From the NCBI GenBank assembly GCA_944474755.1, contig OX104120.1, forward strand, positions 23,707,242 to 23,771,241: a stretch of 64,000 nucleotides of DNA. Reading direction: 5' to 3'. This DNA is from Limnoperna fortunei. Taxonomy: Eukaryota > Mollusca > Bivalvia > Mytilida > Modiolidae. Position numbers and translations under genes: made by a program. The stretch's first letter is position 1. Every line of letters starts with the position of its first letter. The notes below the pieces were generated by a model. That model had not been told where the DNA came from and made no database searches. It worked only from the letters and a program-made list of their open reading frames with translations. Positions 25,073 through 34,941 of the stretch are shown piece after piece.

Positions 25073-26309
25073 GAAATAAAGAGATTCCATTCCACAAAAT
25101 AAATAATATAGATGTTTAGTCTATGAAAGACTGACATTCAGTTAGCATGCAATTTATAAATAATTCTAACCCCCTCATCCTAAGTCAGCTGCAGTTTAAA
25201 CTAAAAATGTAGATGCACTGTATGCATTTATCTGACATTAACTGAACTTAATTTCTCCATTGAAACTTAGATGTATTGACAATTAATTAATATTTTTTGT
25301 TTCTATGGTAAGGTCATATCCAGACATTGTATAATCAGTATTATTCCTTCATCACATTACACTTCACTAACCTCCATTAATTCCAAACAGAATTTTATTG
25401 AAGGATTTCATCAAGTGTGAAGCTTAAAACTTGTAGCATAAAATCGCATCAAATTGAGCTCCCTTTGAGAAAATGAACTATAGAATTGTAACTATCTTGA
25501 TTAAATTAGATTTAGTCATGGAAAATATAGCTGCTGAAAAGCACTATAGATTTATAAAAGAATATCTTCTAGCTTACTTTTGTATAATTTGATCAAGATG
25601 TTGAAGTCTTTGACGGTTCCTACTTTTGTGTTTTTATATTTCTGTGGTCAGACTAAGTCTTTTTCTATGACCTTTCTATTATAAATCATGGTGGACAAAA
25701 ACCAATTGTAATGAATAACTGTATTTGGAAGCATTTTCCTATTTTCCCATAAAGAATACTATTAAATAGCATTCTACAGCCTCTAAGGAAATCATCTTGC
25801 CGTGGGGTGCTTAAATTGAAGGAAATACTGCAATAATTTTATCATTTATAGCAGACCAATATAATCAGTTATGTTCTTTATTGCATGATTATTGGAGATA
25901 TTTTTTTTATTTACCTGTACGAAAGTGATGGCCAGAATCCAGCTGGAAAAGACCAGGATTTAAACAGGAATTTACCCCAAAACTCAAAATCCTCCTCTAT
26001 GAGAGAAAGACACGTAAAAGATAAACATTCCTACTCCATTATTCCTTGTCCTGTTCTTGTATTCCTGCTACTGCAAAATGAGTGTCTTTTATATTACTGT
26101 TCAAGACCATGACATGAATAACATATTTGGTCTTAGATTATATCAGAACAAAAATCTTGCTGTCTGCTTATTTAGAAAAAGGATGTTGTACTTTAAAACC
26201 CTGGATTTTAACACTTACTTACTTGATATATGTACAATTACAGAGACTACCACTGAACTGCATAAAAAGGGGGGTGGATGAGGTTGACACATAATTAATT
26301 AAATAATAA
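25073..26309. other. AT-rich sequence, nothing recognised
   Basis: Open frames near 25885-26281 are short and lack recognisable domains. No repeat unit seen. Confidence 0.5.
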
Positions 26310-27387
26310 CTAGAGGCTCCCAGGAGCCTTTAATCGCTCATCTGGAACCCAAATGACTTCAACTAGATTTAAATTTTTGAAATTTACAGTTTCAGTCTAG
26401 TTGTTATAGCTTTTAAGTTACTGTGCAAAAACTAAACATTTTTTCAAAAAAGTACAATAACTCCTATAAGGTGCCATCAGACAATTTCTGAAAATTAAAT
26501 GGTTTGTAAGCCTTGTCCTTAAAGGTATTTTAGAAATTTACAGTTTTACCCTAGGTGTGTTATAGACTAATTTATAATACAAAAACTGATCATATGTCCA
26601 AATTCTTAATTAAAGGGCAATAACTCCTATAAAGAGTCATCTTGCAATTTTGGACTAAGCAATCATTTGTAGGCCTTGCTTTGCTGATCATTTGTGCAAT
26701 TTACAGTTTCAATCCAGCTGGTATAGTTTTCAAGTTACAGGACAAAAACAGAAAATTTCATAAAAATTGCCATTTAAGGGCAATAATTCATATAAGGAGT
26801 CATCTGATAATTTCAGACCAATGCAGTGAATTGTAGAGCTTGTATTGCTGATCATTTTCGCTATTTACATTTTACTCTAGCTGTTATAGTTTTTTAAAAG
26901 TTACAGGACAAAAACGGAAAATTTCATTAAAAAATTTGCCATTTAAGGGCAATAACCTTAAGTAGTAGACCTTGATGTGCTGCTCAATTTGAAGTAATGG
27001 TTTTCTCTATAGATGTTATAATTTTTGAGATATTGGTCAAAAACATGTGTTGACACCCATGTTCTATTTTTAGTAAAAGCAGCCATCTTTGTCTCTTGAT
27101 CAACACCCTGGGTGCAAATTTGAAACTAGGAATCCTAAGGATGATGGTGGCCTCGTTTGAAAAAAATTGGCCTAGTGGTTTCAGAGGAGAAGATTTTGAA
27201 AAAGTTTATGACGGACGACAGACGAGGTGATAGCAAAGTAGCAAAGAAATCCGACCGAACAACAAGAGCCAAAAACCAAGGGACAGTTACAAATCCAGAT
27301 AAAGACAAACACAACACAAAAATCAAAAACATAAAACACAGCAAGTGATAGCAAAAGCTCACATGGACCTTCGGTCCAGGTGAGCTA
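26310..27387 (-). mobile_element. Helentron-like element, subfamily B
   Basis: Starts CTAGAGGCTCCCAGGAGCC then GCTCATCTGGAACC; ends GCTCACATGGACC-TTC-GGTCCAGGTGAGCTA. The end layout matches 11717-13206, but the hairpin arm reads GGACC instead of GACCC, with matching changes in the opposite arm and in the distant subterminal repeat. The interior is different and more AT-rich: about four ~160-bp modules, each with GGGCAATAACTCCTATAAGG near 26454, 26607, 26780 and 26945. The GAC microsatellite is reduced to GACGGACGACAGACGAGG. No transposase ORF. Confidence 0.78.
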
Positions 27388-27522
27388 AAAATGCAACAAA
27401 ATTGTGATAAAGATTTTCAAGATTATTAAAGAATTGATGATGTGACAACCAAATACACATCAGTTACCACATAAATTGGGATATCATTACTAAATAAAAC
27501 ATTTATTATCTACTCCTGTTTG

Positions 27523-27735
27523 GGCCTCGGTGGCCGAGTGGTTAAGGTAGTTCATCTACTATTGATCACATGGTCTGTCAACACTGAGATTGTGGGTTCG
27601 ATTCTCACTGCAGGCAGGGTGTACTCGACTCCAATCTTAATTGACAAGGATTGCCAGTTTTCCTACCGCAGGTCAGGGGTTCTTTCAGGTTACTCTGGCT
27701 TCCTCCCCCCAACTGGATGCCATGATATAGCTGAA
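27523..27735 (+). mobile_element. tRNA-derived SINE, best-preserved head, interrupted
   Basis: Head GGCCTCGGTGGCCGAGTGG with intact A box, then GTTCATCTACTATTGATCAC and an intact B box (GGGTTCGATTC near 27594). The body continues to CCAACTGGATGCC and ATATAGCTGA, where it is cut by the Helentron-like element at 27736. The missing 3' end lies beyond that element at 29741. This is the least diverged copy in the window and hence probably the youngest. Confidence 0.93.
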
Positions 27736-29740
27736 CTAGAGGCTCCCAGGAGCCTGTATCGCTCACCTGAACCTGAAACCAAACAACCCTTTTCTATCCA
27801 GCTTTTCTTTGCTATAAGGAATTGCCCAACACTTCTGCAAAAGTCATTAATGTTGACCTTTTAAGGGAAATAATTCCTATAAGGAGGAGCTTTTGATGCT
27901 TAGAGGGAGAAGGGAGGTTCACTTCAAATTTGCTGTACCTGTTATACTTTTTTAACTATCAGTCGAAAACTCTCTTGACTCCCCCCCCCCCCCACATTTT
28001 CTATTTTAAGCTAACGTAGCTATATAGGTAGTCAGGTGTCATGATTTGCACAAAATAGAGGACGTCCTAAAGATGATGTGTGCAATGTTTCAAAGCAGTA
28101 CTTAAATGGGTTAAAGAGAAGATTTTTTAAAATCAATTAAAATTGATTAAAAAAATGTTCAAGGAGAATAATTCCTAAACGGTTCATCAGACAATCTTGA
28201 CCCTAAGTCATTTTTGTAGCCCTCATAGATCAGAACAATTAAGCAATACTAACTTTTTCTCTAGTTCAAATAATGTTCAAGTTTTTAAGGCAAAAATGTC
28301 AAAAATAATCAATTTTGACAATTAAAGGGCAATAACTCCTATAAGGAGTCCTCATACAACTTCAACCCAATGGAGTGTTTCGTAGAGCTTTTGATGCTGA
28401 TGAAGGCATGTCTGTTCGGTTTTCCTGTATCTGTTATACTTTTTGAACTATAAGCCAAAAACTGTATTTTACCCCCCCCCCCCCCCCCCACCTTCCATTC
28501 TATTTTTAGCCATGGCGGCCATGTTGGTTAATCTGCAGCCATGGTTGGTGCAAACTTGGTTAAGGACATTTGACGGATGATGTGTACAAAATTTCAAAGC
28601 AGTACTTTCAGTGGTTTCAGAGGAGAAGATTTTAAAAAATCAATTAAAACCGATTAAAATAAACAGTTCAAGGGGAATAACTCTTAAACGGTTAATCAGA
28701 CAATCTTGACCCTAAAGGCAATTTTGTAGCCCTCATAGAGCAGAACAATTAAGCAATGCTAACTTTTTCTCTAGTTCTAATAATTTTCAAGATTTTGAGG
28801 CAAAAATGGCTAAAATCAACAATTTCGACAATTAAAGGGCAATAACTCCTATAAGGAGTCATCATACAACTTCAACCCAATGGAGTGTTTCGTAGAGCTT
28901 TTGATGCAGATGAAGGCATGTCTGTTCGGTTTTCCTGTATCTGTTACACTTTTTTAAATATAAGCCAAAAACTGTATTTTACAGCCCCCCCCCCCTCCAA
29001 TTTTTAGCCATGGTGGCCAGGTTGGTTAATCTGCAGCCATGGTTAGTGCAAACTTGGTTGAGGACATTTGACAGATGATGTGTACAAAGTTTCAAAGCAG
29101 TACTTTCAGTTGTTTCAGAGGAGAAGATTTTAAAAAATCAATTAAAACCGATAAAAAAAAACAGTTCAAGGGGAATAACTCTTAAACGGTTAATCAGACA
29201 ATCTTGACCCTAAAGTCATTTTTGTAGCCCTCATAGAGCAGAACAATTAAGCAATGCTAACTTTTTCTCTAGTTTTAATAATTTTCAAGATTTTGAGGCA
29301 AAAATGGCAAAAATCATCAATTTTGACAATTAAAGGGCAATAACTCCTACAAGGAGTCATCATACAACTTTGACCCAATGGAGTGTTTTGTAGAGCTTTA
29401 GATGCTGAAGAAGGAAGGTCTCTTCGGTTTTCCTGTATCTGTTATACTTTTTGAACTATAAGCAAAAAACTGTATTTTGACCCCTCTGTTCTATTTTTAG
29501 CCATGGCGGCCATGTTGGTTGGTCTGAGGCCATGATTTGGGCAAACTTGGTAGAGGGCATTTTACTGATGATGTATGCAAAGTTTCAAAGCAATCCCTTC
29601 AGTGGTTTTTGAGGAGAAGATTTTTGAAGAAAAGTTAACGACGACGACGACGACGACGACGACGCCGACGACGACGACGGACGACGACGGACGCCAAGTG
29701 ATGGCAATAGCTCACATGACCCTTCGGGTCAGGTGAGCTA
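27736..29740 (-). mobile_element. Helentron-like element, 4 modules, inserted in a SINE
   Basis: Complete ends as in 11717-13206. Four ~500-bp modules (CTGTAxCTGTTA near 27935, 28424, 28934 and 29434), one more than its relatives, account for its 2.0-kb length. Poly-C runs at about 27980, 28471 and 28986; a long (GAC)n near 29637-29690. It separates ATATAGCTGA from AATTGCTGAAAGTGGCATTAA of one SINE. Other SINE copies show five A bases at this junction. The filled site is explained by insertion within the A run (T-T on the minus strand), with at most 2 bp duplicated. Confidence 0.88.
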
Positions 29741-29776
29741 AAAAATTGCTGAAAGTGGCATTAAAACACACAAATT
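29741..29776 (+). mobile_element. 3' remainder of the interrupted SINE
   Basis: AATTGCTGAAAGTGGCATTAA plus an A/C-rich tail, the part missing from the SINE at 27523-27735. Confidence 0.92.
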
Positions 29777-31218
29777 CTACCCTTGCCTGAATGTCTTTTA
29801 GTATTCCTCTATTTGAATAACCCTTTGGAATCCATCCAATGTTAACTCTGGTTCTGATAATGTTAATAAAATGTTCTTCTGTATATTTTCTCTTTTAATT
29901 GGGTCCTCATATCTTTTTTTTTGTAGCACATCATTATCTTGAGAAGCATTTTAATTGTCAAATCATCAAGGTTTTAAATCTAGCTTGAATTTATTTTGAC
30001 TTTATTTTTAAATTTTTGAATGTGCTTTATTTTTACTATTTATTTAATTGCAACTGATTATTTATAAACAAAGTCTCTTTATTAATTCTTTATTAATTTT
30101 AAATTTAATTAAAGATTTTATTTTTTTTCCTAAGTAGCACAACTTGTAGGTGTATAATATTGTAACTTGACCCAACAGTTGAAGCTTCATTATGAGGTAA
30201 TCAAAGGATCAATTTGGAAAAAAAAAGCAATTGGAAAAAGAGCAACATTTGTGTTATATAAATTGCTGCTATTAAAAACTCGTTCTTCAACTGTATGAGC
30301 TTACATTTAAACTGATCAGCTTGATTCTTATTACCTCAGAACTGTTATCATTTTTGACTTTCCAACATCTGCAAAATTCAAACTGAACCACTTATTTGTT
30401 ATAATATGGAAAAGATGGTTGGGTGCATATATTTTAAGATGGCATTGTCCTTTCTAAGAAAGATGTCAGCTGCTTCGGATAAATGGAGATTTAATTAAGT
30501 AGGGGATAGTAACAAAAAGGAATTCATGTGTCATCATCAGAGCAGATGGTAAGTATTATTAAAGTTGTATATAGTGTCTGTTAACACAAGTAAATATCAA
30601 TATCAATTTGATTTTATTTATTTTATTTTATAATGTTTTAATTGTGCAGCTTATTGTGTATTTTTGTGTAATTTTTATTATGTATATTGGGCCTTTAAAA
30701 AGAGCCCATCTTTTTTTTTTTAATTCTCAAAGACAAAAAACAGGAGAGCTGCAAACCCTCAGGCTACTTAAGCTAGTGCAATTAAGGTTTTTTTCTACAT
30801 AGGAAACGTGGCCCATCAAAAAGACAGGGACCGATTTTTAAACAAATTTGCCTGATACCAGAACTGAACAAAGACCAATAGTAGAACTACTAAAGGTAAG
30901 TTCAACCTATAACATGACAATACATACACTGTATTTATTGAATCATTCTTTATGAGCAACTTTTACATATTTTCTATGTCAGTTTCAATAAATATAACAT
31001 TTTAATGCTGACAAATTTTAATTTCCTTTTGAATAATTACAATAGTGATAATTCTTTGTCAGGCAGCAATAAAAACTAACAACACAAAATCCATTTTTAA
31101 TTAATGGGATGTTACTAAATAATGTAAATTGTGCTTTACCACACTGACATGCCACTGGTAACAACATTGCTCAGCTTTTCAGGACTGGCATTATATTCAA
31201 AGCCTGTCAGTGAAATAT
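29777..31218. other. AT-rich sequence, nothing recognised
   Basis: Very AT-rich with T-runs; no repeat unit or transposon terminus found, and open frames are short. Confidence 0.55.
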
Positions 31219-31338
31219 AGGATCTTACATTGGTACGAGTGGATTATCAGATTTCTCCTATCGAGATAGTTAAATTTCCATAATTTTACTATCGAGATTG
31301 GAGAAATCCGATAATCCAAGAGTACTAATGTAAGATTC
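31219..31338. mobile_element. ~120-bp inverted-repeat (MITE-like) element
   Basis: Left arm GATCTTACATTGGTACGAG, GGATTATCAGATTTCTCC, TATCGAGATAGT pairs with right arm ACTATCGAGATTGGAGAAAT, CCGATAATCC, TACTAATGTAAGATTC. The arms are about 50 bp each with few mismatches and a small AT-rich centre. No coding capacity. Confidence 0.8.
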
Positions 31339-31717
31339 TGTTTCTCTAATTTTAAAAAGTAGTAAATTTGCAAAATGAAGTACAAATTCTCCCAACCCCA
31401 ATTTTACGTTCATGACTCCAATACGCCGTAAATGGAAGGTGTTTTGTTTATGACATCATGAGTTCTTATTATGACGTTATTATTTTAAACCAATCAACTG
31501 CTGAGAACAAAAAATTCACTAGTGACAAGAAATATTTTTTCCACACCGGTCAAGCGGTTGAAATATTACATCAAACTTCGAGAATTTCAGTGACCTATGC
31601 ATTCAGGTCCATCTTGATAATCTAGTTTGTGTTTTTGCAGGTTATACTGTACAGAAAAGATGGCAGATAAGTAACAAAATGAAGGACTAACAGAACGTGT
31701 TTAAAATGCAAGAATAA
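31339..31717. other. AT-rich spacer
   Basis: Nothing recognised; a few CpG-containing segments near 31390-31560. Confidence 0.5.
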
Positions 31718-33180
31718 CCAGAGGCTCTTAAGAGCCTGTATCGCTCACCTGATATATAGGCAATGAAGATGGCATTTCCCTGATGTTAAAGTAAGTCCTG
31801 TAATTTTCAATAAACTTTAAATAGGACCATCCAAACAATATTACTAGAAAGCTTTGTTTCATTGGTTAACCAGTTGTATAGAGATTTTTTTTATTTGCCC
31901 ATAGGGTCCTATGTTAAACTAAGTCCTGCGGGGGAGGTGGCCATTTTGAATATCCAATTGCCATAAAAAACATAAACTTTATAAAGGACCATCCAAACAA
32001 TATTGCTAGTAAGTTTTTGTTTCCATTGATTAACCGGTTTCGGAGAAGAAGCCTTTAAAAACTTTTTCCCATAGGGTCGTATGTTAAACAAAGTCCTGCG
32101 GTCGCGGCCATTTTGAATTTCCAATTGCCATAAAAAACATAAACTTTATAGAGGACCATCCAAACAATATTGCTAGTAAGTTTTTGTTTCCATTGATTAA
32201 CCGGTTTCGGAGAAGAAGCCTTTAAAACTTTTTCCCATAGGGTCCTATGTTAAACTAAGTCCTGCGGTAGCGGCCATTTTGAATTTCCAGTTGGCATAAA
32301 AATCATAAACTTTATAAAGGACCACCCAAACAATATTGCTAGTAATTTTTGTTTTGATTGGTTAACCGGTTGCAGAGAAGAAGCCCTTTTTAACATTTTT
32401 CCCATAGGGTCCAATGTTAAACTAAGTCCTGCGGTGGCGGCCATTTTGAATATCAGATTGGGATAAAAAACCTTAACTTTATAGAGGACCATCCAAACAA
32501 TATTGCTAGTAAGTTTTGTTTCCATTGGTTGGCCGGTTTCAGAAAAGAAGCCTTTCAAACTTTTTCCCATAGGGTCATATGTTAAATTAAGTCCTGCCGT
32601 GGCAGCCATTTTGAATTTCCAATTGCCATAAAAAACACTAACTTTATAGAGGACCATCCAAACAATATTGCTAGTAAGTTTTTGTTTCCATTGATTAACC
32701 GGTTTCAGAAAAGAAGCCTTTTAAAACTTTTTCCCATAGGGTTCTATGTTAAACTAAGTCCTGCAGTGGCGGCCATTTTGAATTTCCAATTCCCATCTAA
32801 AACACAAACTTTATAGAGGACCATCTAAACAATATTGCTAGTAAGTTTTGTTTTGATTGGTTAAACGGTTTCAGAGAAGAAGCCCTTTTTAACTTTTTTC
32901 CCATAGGGTCCTATGTTAAACTAAGTCTTGAGGTGGCGGCCATATTGGTTTACCAATCAAAATAAAAAACACAAACTTTGTAAAGGTCCATCCAATGAAC
33001 ATTATGGCCAAGTTTGGTTTCAATTGGCCAAGTGGTTTCAGAGAAGAAGATTAAAATGTAAAAAGTTTACAGACGCCGACGACGACGACGACGACGACGA
33101 CGCCGACGACGACGACGACGACGCCGACGGACGCAAAGTGATAACAATAGCTCACATGACCCTTTGGGTCAGGTGAGCTA
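31718..33180 (-). mobile_element. Helentron-like element, subfamily C
   Basis: Starts CCAGAGGCTCTTAAGAGCC then GCTCACCTGAT; ends GCTCACATGACCC-TTT-GGGTCAGGTGAGCTA. The inner base pair of the short hairpin is T-A where subfamily A has C-G, so pairing is kept. The interior is about seven ~165-bp modules with CCTATGTTAAACTAAGTCCT, GGCGGCCATTTTGAAT and ACCATCCAAACAATATTGC (module marks near 31911, 32071, 32232, 32411, 32578, 32740 and 32908). A GAC/GCC microsatellite spans 33072-33134. Minus-strand ORFs at 31909-32657 follow the modules and are not genes. Confidence 0.82.
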
Positions 33181-33388
33181 AAAATGAAAAGAAATTTTAC
33201 AAAACTTAGACTAAAATTGAAAGCAATGTGTCAATATTGGCAACTAAAAATATAGACATCTAAAATTGTGTCTGACCTGAAAAAAATATATTTTATGCAC
33301 TGGTTTTAGAACAGCTAAGATTATATGTTTCAGATAAAAGACCTTCTTCTTTGGGAGCCAAAAGATCTTGGGATTCCATAATTTAAGG

Positions 33389-33585
33389 TGTATTAGAGCA
33401 GGATCCCTGGTGTTGGGGCAGGATTCCTGGTCTGGGAGCAGGATTCCTAGTCTGGGAGCAGGACTCCTAGTATGGGAGGCAGGATTCCGAGAATGGGAGG
33501 CACAATTCCTGGTCTGGGAGCAGGATTCTTCATTGCTTAAACCAATAAGAATCTTGTTTATGATTGAAGCAGGATTCCTGGTCTC
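33389..33585. repeat. ~20-bp GC-richer minisatellite
   Basis: About 8 degenerate copies of GGAGCAGGATTCCTGGTCTG; units near 33480 and 33550 carry indels. The plus-strand ORF across it reflects the repeat. Confidence 0.85.
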
Positions 33586-33898
33586 AAGAGCAGAAATTAT
33601 GTTTTCCTCATTTAAGTATTACTGCTAATATTCCAGTTGGATTCCATGTCTTGTGCTACAAACAGGATTATGCTATTTTCCTGCTGGAATTCATGTCTTG
33701 TCCAGTTGGAGTACAGCTGGGCATTTTCAATGTTGTTTATTTGACAAATGCTAATGTTAATAAGATTTTATGGTCACAAATAGTTAGCCAGAGGTGCCTG
33801 TGTGAGATCAGGTTAAAAACAATTTGCGATAGTAAAATGTTAAATTGATGTCTACAATTATCTCTAACCTACTTGAACAACTTTTAGGTCTTTAATAA
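33586..33898. other. Spacer, nothing recognised
   Basis: A few scattered GGATTCC/GAATTCATGTC motifs may be decayed minisatellite units; otherwise no signal. Confidence 0.45.
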
Positions 33899-34268
33899 CT
33901 AGATGCTCACACCTGTAATTGCTCACCTGCAAGAAAAATGACTTAAGCTATCTTCACATTTGTGTCATTAACAGTTTCAATCTAGCTGTTATAGCTCTAA
34001 AATAGACAAGAACTAAAAGATTGATAAAAAAATTGTCATAAAGTAAATCAATAACTCCTATAAGGAGTCATTAGACAATTCTTGAGCAATTACCGGTATA
34101 TAATTTGTAGGTGTTGTCCTTCTGATTTTATTTAGTAATTTACAGTTTTACTCTAGCTGATTTTAATTAATAACAACTAATAATTTTGTCAAGGCCAATG
34201 ACTCCTATATATAGTTATCTAACAATTTAAGAAAAAATTAATAATCTGTAGGCCTTGCCTTGCTGATC

Positions 34269-34321
34269 ATTTAAGAATTTAAGAATTTAAGAATTTAAGA
34301 ATTTAAGAATTTAAGAATTTA
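34269..34321. repeat. (AAGAATTT)n microsatellite
   Basis: About six perfect 8-bp units inside the subfamily D element. Confidence 0.9.
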
Positions 34322-34521
34322 CAATATTGGTCAAAAACCTTAATTAAGGGCAATAACTCTGACAGAAAGTCATAACTAAACTCTGAACTTAATTAAAATA
34401 TTTAAAAAATTGTAGAGCTTTATGTGCTAATCAATTTAAGGCAACATTTCTTTCTGAAGCCATTATAATTTTGAAAATGTCAAAAGAAAAACAGCTGCTA
34501 CAATTGTCTGTGGATAAAAGG

Positions 34522-34559
34522 CCCCCCCCCCCCCCCCCCCCAAAAAAAAAAAAAAAAAC
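34522..34559. repeat. Poly-C/poly-A tract
   Basis: About 20 C followed by about 17 A. It lies next to the SINE-like insert and where other elements carry a poly-C run. Lengths of such tracts are error-prone in sequencing. Confidence 0.9.
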
Positions 34560-34564
34560 AAACA

Positions 34565-34800
34565 AATTTGATTTATTAATTGGACGTTTGCTTTAAATCT
34601 GGGGAACAGTATTTCAGCTATATTCAAGACATGAACAAGGGTTGGGACATAGGGAGCAACATTTAGACTGCAACCGGAAAAGTATGGAGTATTGGGTATG
34701 GGCAGAGAATTGTGTAGCTGCTACAATGAGCCTAACTTGTACGTGGATCTGTGAATTGAGTATTGTGAACCCTCCCAGTACAGTCCCAGATTCAAATCTG
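34565..34800 (-). mobile_element. SINE-like repeat nested in a Helentron-like element
   Basis: CAGTATTTCAGCTATATTCA, ACCGGAAAAGTATGGAGT, GTAGCTGCTACAATGAGCCT and GAACCCTCCCAGTA match in order the longer copy at 54733-55165, with an internal deletion of the GC-rich part. Orientation is the same as that copy. Confidence 0.75.
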
Positions 34801-34941
34801 AAACTATGTAACCAAAAGGAACAAGTTAGCTAAGAGGTTTCACAGGAGATTTTTTAAGAAAGCTAATGACTGACATATAACAAAAGCTGGAAGGACGACA
34901 GACAACAGACACCAAGTGATGACTGAAGCTCAAGTGAGCTA

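Larger units (their letters stand above)
33899..34941 (-). mobile_element. Decayed Helentron-like element, subfamily D, with nested insertion
   Basis: Starts CTAGATGCTCACACC then GCTCACCTGC; ends CAAGTGATGACTGAAGCTCA-AGTGAGCTA, where only the outer stem AGCTCA/TGAGCT of the terminal hairpin remains. Interior modules resemble subfamily B (CAATAACTCCTATAAGGAGT near 34049 and a decayed form near 34345). It contains an 8-bp repeat (34269-34321), a C20-A17 tract (about 34522-34559) and a SINE-like insert (34565-34800). It is the oldest-looking member. Confidence 0.65.

Noticed and set aside
27135..27362. ORFs on both strands in element B
   Set aside because: They lie within a non-autonomous transposon; no recognisable domain.
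32928..33176. ORF with an aspartate run
   Set aside because: It is the GAC microsatellite of a Helentron-like element and ends at its terminal hairpin.
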